In this document: in pieces, positions 1 through 6,662 of the stretch | How positions within the stretch are numbered: position 1 is the stretch's first letter | How the letters are laid out: each line of letters begins with the position of its first letter | Assembly (NCBI GenBank): GCA_947624405.1 | Contig: CANQKB010000066.1 | Coordinates: 1-8,158 of the forward strand | DNA length: 8,158 bases | From: an uncultured Clostridia bacterium | Lineage (GTDB): Bacteria; Bacillota; Clostridia; TANB77; CAG-508 | Direction of reading: 5' to 3' | The notes under the pieces: generated by a model | What the model saw: the letters and a program-made list of their open reading frames with translations, nothing else | What the model was told of the DNA's origin: nothing | The model's database searches: none | Program-made: the position numbers and the translations under genes

Positions 1-989
1 ATTCAGATTTTGAGTGGAATTGGACACATTTTGATGGAATTGATTACAATGCGAAAAATGGAGAAAATGCGATATTCAAATTTAAAGATAAAACATGGGA
101 GAAATCTGTTGATGAAGAATTTGGAAATTATGATTATCTAATGGGAGCAGATATAGACTTTCGAAATGAAGAAGTAAGAGAAGAATTAAGAAAGTGGGGA
201 AAATGGTATATAGAGCTTACAAAAGTATGTGGATTTAGACTAGATGCAGTAAAGCATATATCAACAAAGTTTTATAAAGAATGGGTAAAATATTTGAGAG
301 AAATAACAGGAGAAGAGTTATTCGCAGTTGGAGAATATTGGTCTGGAGATGTAAATAAATTACATAGATATATAGAACAAACAGAAGGAGAAATTTCACT
401 TTTTGATGTACCACTGCATTATAATTTTAATTCAGCATCTAAGGATGAAAATTATGATTTGATGAACATATTTAACAACACTTTATTAAAGGAAAATCCT
501 TCAAAAGCTGTAACTTTTGTAGATAATCACGATACACAACCAGGACAAGCATTGGAAAGTTTTGTGGAAAGGTGGTTTAAACTTTCAGCGTATGGTATAA
601 TACTTCTTAGAAATGAAGGATATCCATGTGTATTTTATGGTGATATGTATGGTATACCTAATAACAATATAAAACCATTGCAAGGATTAGAAACATTAAT
701 AAATTTAAGAAAAGATAAGGCATATGGTAAACAAAATGATTACATAGATAATCCAAACTGTATTGGGTGGACAAGAGAAGGAGACGATGAACATATCAAA
801 TCAGGTTTAGCAGTATTAATATCAAATAAATGTGATGACGAAAAAAGAATGTATATTGGAGTAAAATTTGCAGGTGAAAAATTTATCGATGCAATGGCAA
901 ATATTGAAGAAGAAATTATAATAGATGAAGAAGGATTTGGAATTTTTAAAGTAAAAGAAAAATCAATATCTGTATGGGTAGAAGAATAA
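1..989 (+). CDS. Alpha-amylase, GH13 (cytoplasmic AmyA/AmyL type), 5' truncated by the window edge
   Basis: This enzyme hydrolyses internal alpha-1,4 bonds of starch, glycogen or maltodextrin. The reading frame is open from base 3 (328 codons to the TAA at 987-989), so the ATG at 141 is internal and not the start. Upstream of it the frame reads WTHFDGIDYN, and then EFGNYDYLMGADIDF spans that ATG; both match the bacterial GH13_5 amylases. The catalytic triad is visible: nucleophile Asp in GFRLDAVKH (codon 243-245), acid/base Glu in FAVGEYW (333-335) and the transition-state Asp in FVDNHDTQPGQ (531-533). VFYGDMYG follows, and then a C-terminal beta-domain to the end. Relatives are about 480-500 residues, so roughly 150 N-terminal residues, including the DxxxNH region, lie outside the window. 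Whether it has a signal peptide cannot be seen; the AmyA-like sequence suggests an intracellular glycogen/dextrin enzyme, which is an inference. The next gene starts 19 bases later, so they are probably one transcript. Confidence 0.93.
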   Translation, partial: SDFEWNWTHFDGIDYNAKNGENAIFKFKDKTWEKSVDEEFGNYDYLMGADIDFRNEEVREELRKWGKWYIELTKVCGFRLDAVKHISTKFYKEWVKYLREITGEELFAVGEYWSGDVNKLHRYIEQTEGEISLFDVPLHYNFNSASKDENYDLMNIFNNTLLKENPSKAVTFVDNHDTQPGQALESFVERWFKLSAYGIILLRNEGYPCVFYGDMYGIPNNNIKPLQGLETLINLRKDKAYGKQNDYIDNPNCIGWTREGDDEHIKSGLAVLISNKCDDEKRMYIGVKFAGEKFIDAMANIEEEIIIDEEGFGIFKVKEKSISVWVEE

Positions 990-993
990 AAAT

Positions 994-1011
994 GGGAAGG
1001 ATATGCAGATG
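994..1011 (+). promoter_or_regulatory. Ribosome binding site that decides the start of the glycosyltransferase gene
   Basis: GGGAAGG at 994-1000 lies only 2 bases before the ATG at 1003 but 8 bases before the ATG at 1009. The second ATG has the proper spacing and is therefore preferred. The choice changes the protein by only two residues. Confidence 0.65.
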
Positions 1012-2652
1012 AATAATTTGGAATTTATATTCACGCTTATATTTTGCTTTATAATACCAATGACGATTTTTATAAAGCCAATAATTGAAGCAAGAAAAAA
1101 TAAAAAAAGTCTAATAGATTTTTTAAAAGAAAATAAAATAAGGTTCATATTGCTTTGTGTCTTGATAATAGGAAGTTTAGTAAGAATAGTTGGAATAGAT
1201 AAAATTCCAAATGCACTAAATGCAGATGAAGCATCAAGTGGATATGATGCATATGCAATTATGAAATACGGAATGGATAGAGCAGGAAATAGCTATCCTA
1301 TAGAGCTATATGCTTGGGGAAGCGGACAAAGTGTGTTATATTCATACATAATGATACCATTTATAGCTATAGGTGGGCTTAGTGTTTATACAATGAGATT
1401 ACCAATGGCACTAATTGGAATTGCATCATTATATATGATATATTATTTGTTAAAAAATATGTTTGAAAAAGAAAAAATTAGTCTCATTGCTGTAACATTT
1501 TTGGCAATATGTCCATGGCATATTATGAAAAGTAGATGGGGAATGGAATGTAATATTTTCCCAGATTTGATATTGCTTGCAACACTTTTGATAGTATTAG
1601 GTGTAAAATATAATAAAAAAGTGTTACAGATATTAGCATTTGTTGTTTTTGGTTTATCAAGTTATGCGTATGGAACAGCATATATGTTTTTACCAATATA
1701 TGTTCTGGGAGTGCTAATATATCTAAATAGAAAAGAAGATTTATCAATAAAAAGGGCAATGGCATATTTGGGAATAGTATTTGTTGTAGCACTTCCTATG
1801 ATAATATATGTAATAATAAATACATTTGGATTAGAACCTATAAAAATAGGAATAACAATTCCAATATTAAAATATGTTAGGTACATGCAAGTATCAAGCA
1901 TATTTCAAGGAAATATATTATTAAATTGTACTAAAAACTTAAACAGTCTTTTCCATTTATTAACATTACAATATGATACGTTTGATTGGAATGCTTTACC
2001 TGAATTTGGGATGTTTTATCATGTAAGTATAATATTTATGGTAATGGGATTTGTAATTGCTGTAACGAAATATAAAGAAAATAAATATAACCAAATAATG
2101 AATATTTGGTTGCTTGCGTGTTTTATATTAGCATTATTTTTGGATAATAACATAAACAGGATAAATATAATAATTATACCATGTATATATTATACTATTT
2201 TAGGATTAGACTTTATAACAGAAAAACACAAGATAATTACGGTAGGTTTAATTGTAATGTATACAGTATTTTTTGTACTATTTATGAGAGCATATTGTCA
2301 GTTTGATAGTGATAATAATTGGACCTTTGCAAAGGGAATGGATGAAGTTATAGAATATTGTGAAAATTCAGATGCTGAAACAATATATTGTATAGTAAAC
2401 GATAATGAACCATATATTTATTTTCTGTTCTATAATGAATTTGATGTAAATACATATATTAAAACAGTTGAATTAAAAGATCCAAATGGAACATTTAGAA
2501 ATATAAAATCATTTGATAAATATAGATTTTATGTTCCGGAAAATATAGAAGAAAATACTATTGTGATAGTACCAACAGGAATTGTACCACAATATGAACA
2601 AGAAATAAAAAATAAAACAACAATTTATGACCTAGATATATATGAATATTAA
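1009..2652 (+). CDS. Polytopic membrane glycosyltransferase, GT39/PMT_2-like
   Basis: The 547-residue integral membrane protein resembles the GT-C superfamily of lipid-phosphate-sugar-dependent transferases (PMT/ArnT type), which move a sugar from a polyprenyl-phosphate donor to an acceptor outside the membrane. Two hydrophobic segments (about residues 4-26 and 44-63) precede a loop with an acidic pair, Asp73-Glu74, in NADEASSGYDAY; this is where the family keeps its catalytic acid. SVYTMRLPMALIG (125-137) and CPWHIMKSRWGMECN (168-182) match the family's typical RLP and PWHI-x-SR segments. Many more membrane helices follow to about residue 428. The last ~118 residues are hydrophilic and end in Tyr, probably an extracytoplasmic domain with no motif I recognise. 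Donor and acceptor cannot be told. The gene follows the amylase gene by 19 bases with no promoter between, so it is likely co-transcribed; a functional link with the amylase is not shown. The family assignment is fairly secure, the specific role is not. Confidence 0.8.
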   Translation: MNNLEFIFTLIFCFIIPMTIFIKPIIEARKNKKSLIDFLKENKIRFILLCVLIIGSLVRIVGIDKIPNALNADEASSGYDAYAIMKYGMDRAGNSYPIELYAWGSGQSVLYSYIMIPFIAIGGLSVYTMRLPMALIGIASLYMIYYLLKNMFEKEKISLIAVTFLAICPWHIMKSRWGMECNIFPDLILLATLLIVLGVKYNKKVLQILAFVVFGLSSYAYGTAYMFLPIYVLGVLIYLNRKEDLSIKRAMAYLGIVFVVALPMIIYVIINTFGLEPIKIGITIPILKYVRYMQVSSIFQGNILLNCTKNLNSLFHLLTLQYDTFDWNALPEFGMFYHVSIIFMVMGFVIAVTKYKENKYNQIMNIWLLACFILALFLDNNINRINIIIIPCIYYTILGLDFITEKHKIITVGLIVMYTVFFVLFMRAYCQFDSDNNWTFAKGMDEVIEYCENSDAETIYCIVNDNEPYIYFLFYNEFDVNTYIKTVELKDPNGTFRNIKSFDKYRFYVPENIEENTIVIVPTGIVPQYEQEIKNKTTIYDLDIYEY

Positions 2653-2662
2653 AGAAAATGAC

Positions 2663-2690
2663 TTGATAAAATTACATAAAGTGGTATAAT
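2663..2690 (+). promoter_or_regulatory. Sigma-A-type promoter for polA
   Basis: TTGATA (2663-2668) and a perfect TATAAT (2685-2690) are separated by 16 bases. Transcription would begin near 2697, giving a leader of about 25 bases that carries the AAGGAGG site. It lies in the short gap after the glycosyltransferase gene, so polA probably has its own transcription start even if there is read-through from upstream. No terminator is visible between the two genes. Confidence 0.7.
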
Positions 2691-2706
2691 GTTAAAGATA
2701 AGGCAT

Positions 2707-2724
2707 AAGGAGGAATTTGTTTTG
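2707..2724 (+). promoter_or_regulatory. Strong Shine-Dalgarno site and TTG start codon of polA
   Basis: AAGGAGG at 2707-2713 is followed after 8 bases by TTG at 2722-2724, and the protein then reads MARLILIDGNS, the usual N-terminus of bacterial PolA. The in-frame ATG at 2689 overlaps the -10 box and would sit upstream of the likely transcript start, so it cannot be used on that transcript. Confidence 0.85.
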
Positions 2725-5406
2725 GCAAGATTAATTTTAATAGATGGAAATAGCATATTAAACAGAGCATTTTATGGTATTATGGGAACAAATATGTTGC
2801 AAACAGAAGATGGAACATATACAAATGCAGTGTATGGATTTTTGTCAATAATGTTTAAAATAATGGCAGACTTAGAACCAGAGTATATTGGGGTCGCATT
2901 TGATATGAAGGCACCTACTTTTAGGCATAAAATGTATAGTGAATATAAAGGAACTAGAAAAGGTATGCCAGATGAACTATTTGCTCAAATGCCACTTATT
3001 AAAGAAGTATTAGAAGCAATGAAGATTACAATAATTGAAAAAGAAGGATATGAAGCAGATGATATTTTAGGAACACTTGCAACTAAAGCAAGCAGGAAGG
3101 GAATAGATGTAACTATTTTATCAGGAGATAGAGATACATTTCAGCTTGCAACAGATAAAATAACGATAAGAATACCTAGGACAAAAGCAGGAAAAACAGA
3201 AGAGGAAGATTATGATAAAGAAAAAGTAATTGAACAATATGGAGTACAACCAAAAGCATTAATAGAAGTAAAAGGACTAATGGGAGATAAATCGGATAAT
3301 ATCCCAGGAATTACAGGTATAGGAGAAAAAACAGCATTAGGAATAATAAAAAAACATAAAACAATAGATAAGCTATATGAAGATATAGAAAATGGTAATG
3401 CTGAAGAAATTAAAGGAAAGACAAGAGAAAGAATAATTGAAGGAAAAGAATTAGCTTTTCTTTCAAGAGAGCTTGGAACAATAAATACTAAAAGCCCAAT
3501 TGATGTAGAAATTAGTGATTTAGAGGTAAAAGAATGGGATAAACCTAGAGTATTTGATTTATTTACAAAACTTAGATTTAATAAATATATTGATAAATTT
3601 TCTCTAAGAGGAGAAGCTAAAAACCCATTTGAAAATGTAGAAATAATTGATGAATTTGACATAAAAGAACTAATAAAGGAAATAGAAAAAAATAAGGAAA
3701 TAGTATATTATATAAATACTAAAGAAGATTTCGCAAAAGAAAAAATTATAAAAAAAGCAATTTCAAGTTTAGGAATTGCAATTTGTGATAAAGTTTATTA
3801 TATAAAAGATATTGATAAGGTAAAAGAAGAAATAAAAAAAGTATTTGAAAATTCTGAAATAGCGAAGATAGGATATAAATTAAAGCAAGACTATATTTTA
3901 TTTAAGCAAATAGGAATAGAATTAAGAAATTTTAACTATGATGTAGAGATTGCAGGTTATGTTATAGATGCAATTAAGAATAAATATGATATAGAAACAC
4001 TAGGATTAAGGTACTTGAATATCGAATTAACAGCCTATATGGGAAATGAAGAAAAAGAGAAACAGCTAAATCTTTTTAGCACAATGGGAAATGAAGATGG
4101 AAATGAAAAAAATAAAACAGGAATTTACGCATATGCAATAGGAACAATCTATAGTGTTACAAAGAAAATGATGGAAGAGCAAGATGAATTGGAGTTGTTT
4201 CAAAATATAGAAATGCCAACAGCAGAAGTGCTTGCAAAAATGCAATATACAGGAATTGGAATTGATAAAGAAGAATTAATAGAATTTGGTAGAAAATTAA
4301 AGGCAGAGATAGAAGAAAAGGAAGAAAATATATATCAAATGGTTGGGCAAGAATTTAATATTAAATCTACGAAACAACTTGGAAAAGTATTATTTGAAGA
4401 TTTAAAATTACCCGTTCAAAAGAAGAATAAGAATGGATATTCAACAGATGTGGAAGTACTAGAGAAGTTAAGAGAAGAACATCCAATTGTTAATGAAATA
4501 TTGGATTATAGGCAACTTATGAAGTTAAATTCAACATATGTAGAAGGTATGCTTCCATATATAAATGAAACAACAGGTAGGATACATTCATATTTCCACC
4601 AGACTGTTACAGCAACAGGAAGGTTAAGTAGTGCAGAACCCAATTTACAAAATATTCCTACAAGATTTGAACTAGGAAAGAATTTAAGAAAAGTCTTTAA
4701 ACCAAAAGAAGGAACAATATTTGTAGATGCGGATTATTCACAGATTGAACTTAGAGTTTTTGCACATATTTCAAAAGATGAAAAAATGAGACGAGCATTT
4801 AGAGAAGGAGGGGATATACATAGAGAAGTTGCATCTCAAGTATTTAATAAGCCATTGGAAGAAGTAACAAGTGCTGATAGGACTAAGGCAAAAGCAGTTA
4901 ACTTTGGAATAGTTTATGGTATAAGTGATTTTGGACTAGGAGAACAATTACACATTTCAAGAAAAGAAGCTAAAGAGTATATTGACCAATATTTAGAAAA
5001 ATATGTTGGCATAAAATCATTTATGACAAATATAATTGAGGAAGCAAAGGAAAAAGGATATGTTTCTACGATGTTTGGTAGGAGAAGATATTTGCCAGAA
5101 TTAAAAGCACAAAATTATACTGTAAGACAATTTGGCACTAGGGCTGCAATAAATATGCCTATTCAAGGAACAGCAGCAGATATTATGAAGATGGCTATGA
5201 TAGAGGTAAATAAAAAGATAGAAGAGAAAGGCTTAAAATCAAGAATTGTGCTACAAATACATGACGAATTATTACTTGAAGTACCAAATGAGGAACTAGA
5301 GGAGGCAACAAAGCTTTTGAAAGATTCAATGGAACATATAGTAAAATTGTCTGTACCACTCATTGCAGAGGTAACAACAGCAGATAGTTGGTATGGATGC
5401 AAATAG
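2722..5406 (+). CDS. polA: DNA polymerase I (5' nuclease plus polymerase, proofreading site degenerate)
   Basis: PolA fills gaps, removes RNA primers from lagging-strand fragments and does repair synthesis. The protein is 894 residues from the TTG start, normal for the family. Residues 1 to about 300 are the 5' nuclease, with metal-binding acids Asp8, Asp61, Glu111/Asp113/Asp114 (EADDILG), Asp136/Asp138 (SGDRDTF) and Asp189/Asp192 (GDKSDNIPG), so this domain looks active. Residues about 305-485 are the 3'-5' exonuclease-like domain, but the DxE motif of E. coli PolA is replaced by INTKED (331-336), and the later YxxxD motif is also lost (IYAYAIGTIY). Only Asp390 remains, so proofreading is probably absent, as in Taq and Bacillus stearothermophilus PolA. 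The polymerase has motif A Asp671 (DADYSQIELR), motif B Lys724, Phe728 and Tyr732 (KAKAVNFGIVYG) and motif C His847-Asp848-Glu849 (QIHDELLLEV). It has its own promoter at 2663-2690, and the transglycosylase gene follows 24 bases downstream. Confidence 0.97.
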   Translation: MARLILIDGNSILNRAFYGIMGTNMLQTEDGTYTNAVYGFLSIMFKIMADLEPEYIGVAFDMKAPTFRHKMYSEYKGTRKGMPDELFAQMPLIKEVLEAMKITIIEKEGYEADDILGTLATKASRKGIDVTILSGDRDTFQLATDKITIRIPRTKAGKTEEEDYDKEKVIEQYGVQPKALIEVKGLMGDKSDNIPGITGIGEKTALGIIKKHKTIDKLYEDIENGNAEEIKGKTRERIIEGKELAFLSRELGTINTKSPIDVEISDLEVKEWDKPRVFDLFTKLRFNKYIDKFSLRGEAKNPFENVEIIDEFDIKELIKEIEKNKEIVYYINTKEDFAKEKIIKKAISSLGIAICDKVYYIKDIDKVKEEIKKVFENSEIAKIGYKLKQDYILFKQIGIELRNFNYDVEIAGYVIDAIKNKYDIETLGLRYLNIELTAYMGNEEKEKQLNLFSTMGNEDGNEKNKTGIYAYAIGTIYSVTKKMMEEQDELELFQNIEMPTAEVLAKMQYTGIGIDKEELIEFGRKLKAEIEEKEENIYQMVGQEFNIKSTKQLGKVLFEDLKLPVQKKNKNGYSTDVEVLEKLREEHPIVNEILDYRQLMKLNSTYVEGMLPYINETTGRIHSYFHQTVTATGRLSSAEPNLQNIPTRFELGKNLRKVFKPKEGTIFVDADYSQIELRVFAHISKDEKMRRAFREGGDIHREVASQVFNKPLEEVTSADRTKAKAVNFGIVYGISDFGLGEQLHISRKEAKEYIDQYLEKYVGIKSFMTNIIEEAKEKGYVSTMFGRRRYLPELKAQNYTVRQFGTRAAINMPIQGTAADIMKMAMIEVNKKIEEKGLKSRIVLQIHDELLLEVPNEELEEATKLLKDSMEHIVKLSVPLIAEVTTADSWYGCK

Positions 5407-5415
5407 ACGGAAGAT

Positions 5416-5433
5416 AAAGGAGTAGAAAATTTG
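5416..5433 (+). promoter_or_regulatory. Shine-Dalgarno site and TTG start of the lytic transglycosylase gene
   Basis: AAAGGAG at 5416-5422 lies 8 bases before TTG at 5431, which opens a Lys-Arg plus hydrophobic stretch typical of an N-terminal membrane anchor. It is the second TTG start in a row after polA. Confidence 0.75.
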
Positions 5434-5965
5434 AAACGAATAATAATAATAGCATCACTTATAATTATTTTGATTTTATTTTTTGTTGGGTATTCGGTAG
5501 GGCTGAAAATAATATATCCACAGAATTATTTCGAGTATGTAGAAAAATATGCGAATGAATATCAAATTGAGAATGAATGGATTTTTGCTTTAATTAAAGC
5601 AGAAAGTAATTTTAATGAGGAGAGCGTTTCTGCAAGTGGAGCCATTGGGCTTATGCAACTTATGGAGAGTACAGCTGAAGAAATGGCAAGTGAAATACGG
5701 ATTATCAGAATTTAATTTGAATGATCCAGAAACAAATATAATGCTTGGGACAAAGTATTTTACAAAGCTTGTTGCGTATTATGATGGTAATTATAATTTG
5801 GCAATTACAGCATATAATGCAGGTATTGGTACTGTAGCAAGATGGATTGACGAGGGGATTATCAAGGATGATGGCTCGGATATTGAAAATATTCCGTATA
5901 AAGAAACTAATAATTATGTGAGGAAAATCATTAAAAATTATAAGGTTTATAAGGACTTGTATTAA
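5431..5965 (+). pseudogene. Membrane-anchored lytic transglycosylase (Slt-like), interrupted by a frameshift
   Basis: The intact form would cleave the MurNAc-GlcNAc bond of peptidoglycan with formation of an anhydro end. The first part (5431-5715) reads MKR, a membrane helix (about residues 4-25), then the SLT domain with catalytic Glu58 in IKAESNFNEE and GLMQL (73-77). It runs out of frame after EEMASE and stops at a TAA at 5713-5715. The rest is one frame over (+1): YGLSEFNLNDPETNIMLGTKYF, then the AYNAG motif (5810-5824) and an ordinary C-terminus ending at 5963-5965. Removing one A from the AAA at 5693-5695 joins the halves (SEYGLSEF) into about 177 residues, a normal size for this anchored family. 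The second part has an ATG at 5615 but no ribosome site, so it is unlikely to be a gene of its own. The gap to polA is 24 bases, so co-transcription is likely. The break may be a real mutation or a base-calling or assembly error; the otherwise unspoiled codons favour an error or a very recent event. Confidence 0.85.
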
Positions 5966-6054
5966 GTTAATTTTTTGTTGTTCTACTTGAAGAATGTAGG
6001 GAATGGAAAATAAGTTTTAAACATTAACTAGGTTATGAATTGGAAGACCAAAAG

Positions 6055-6070
6055 AAAGGATTAGGGAATG
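6055..6070 (+). promoter_or_regulatory. Shine-Dalgarno site and ATG of yqeK
   Basis: AAAGGA at 6055-6060 lies 7 bases before the ATG at 6068. The 102-base gap before this gene (5966-6067) holds no promoter or terminator that I can support. Confidence 0.75.
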
Positions 6071-6631
6071 AATATTGAAGAAGTAAAAGAAGAATTAAAA
6101 ACAAGATTGTCTACGCCTAGATATGAACACTCAGTTGGAACTATGAAGATGGCGAAAAAGCTTGCAAAAATTTATGGAGAAGATGAAGAACAAGCAGAGT
6201 TTGCAGGACTTATACATGATGTGGCAAAAGAACTTACAAAAGATGAGATAGAGAAGCTTGTTAATGGGTATGATATTGAAGTAGATGAGGTAGAAAAGCA
6301 AAATACGAAATTATTACATGCTAAACTTGGTGCAGTTATTGCAAGAGAAGAGTTTGGCGCAAATAAAGAGGTACAAGATGCGATAAGATACCATACAACA
6401 GGAAATAAAAAAATGGATAAATTTGCAAAAATAATTTATATTGCTGATAAAATTGAGGAAAATAGGATATATGACGGAGTAGATAAATTAAGAAAAATAG
6501 CAGAAAAAGATTTGGATGAAGCTATTTTAGTGATGTTAGAACATGTAATAGAAAAAAATACTCAAAGAGGTATTAAAGTACATCCAGATACATTAGAGTT
6601 AAGGGAAGAATTAATAAAAAATAAAAGATAA
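6068..6631 (+). CDS. yqeK: YqeK-type HD-domain hydrolase, symmetrical Ap4A hydrolase
   Basis: YqeK proteins of Firmicutes split diadenosine tetraphosphate symmetrically into two ADP, using a metal centre in an HD fold; the enzyme is cytosolic. The 187 residues match the usual length (about 186 in Bacillus subtilis). The metal ligands are visible in order: His21 (RYEHSVGTMKMA), His50-Asp51 (AGLIHDVAKEL), His84 (LLHAKLGA), His109 (IRYHTTGN) and Asp127 (IIYIADKIEENR), all in the order and context of the family. In Bacillus and many clostridia yqeK sits between nadD (yqeJ) and rsfS (yqeL); here neither neighbour is present. Instead the lytic transglycosylase is upstream and asnS follows 31 bases downstream. 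Ap4A is made as a side product by aminoacyl-tRNA synthetases, so the pairing with asnS makes biochemical sense, though this may be chance. Assignment to YqeK is confident. Confidence 0.92.
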   Translation: MNIEEVKEELKTRLSTPRYEHSVGTMKMAKKLAKIYGEDEEQAEFAGLIHDVAKELTKDEIEKLVNGYDIEVDEVEKQNTKLLHAKLGAVIAREEFGANKEVQDAIRYHTTGNKKMDKFAKIIYIADKIEENRIYDGVDKLRKIAEKDLDEAILVMLEHVIEKNTQRGIKVHPDTLELREELIKNKR

Positions 6632-6662
6632 TTTATATAATTATTGTGAAAGGAATGGGAAT

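Noticed and set aside
141..989. Complete small amylase starting at ATG 141
   Set aside because: The frame stays open and reads conserved amylase motifs back to the window edge, so the gene is truncated by the window and 141 is an internal Met.
963..1148. Reverse-strand open frames across the window (for example 963-1148, 1523-1792, 3210-3662, 7289-7624)
   Set aside because: They are mirror frames of well-supported genes, with Ser/Ile/Leu/Phe-rich composition, no ribosome sites and no recognisable domains.
5615..5965. Independent gene starting at ATG 5615
   Set aside because: Its first 27 or so residues are an out-of-frame reading of the SLT domain, it lacks a ribosome site, and only the part after about 5696 shows homology; it is the second half of the broken transglycosylase.
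5966..6067. Gap between transglycosylase and yqeK, with a small inverted repeat TAAC-TAG-GTTA (6025-6035) and a T-run after the stop codon
   Set aside because: The stem is only 4 base pairs and AT-rich, and no T-run follows it; the T-run at 5969-5976 has no proper hairpin before it. Neither supports a terminator, and no -35/-10 pair is convincing.
6611..6641. Possible promoter for asnS: perfect TATAAT at 6636-6641 with TTAATA at 6611-6616
   Set aside because: The spacing is 19 bases, the -35 is weak, and transcription would start right at the ribosome site (6649). In such AT-rich DNA a chance TATAAT is expected.
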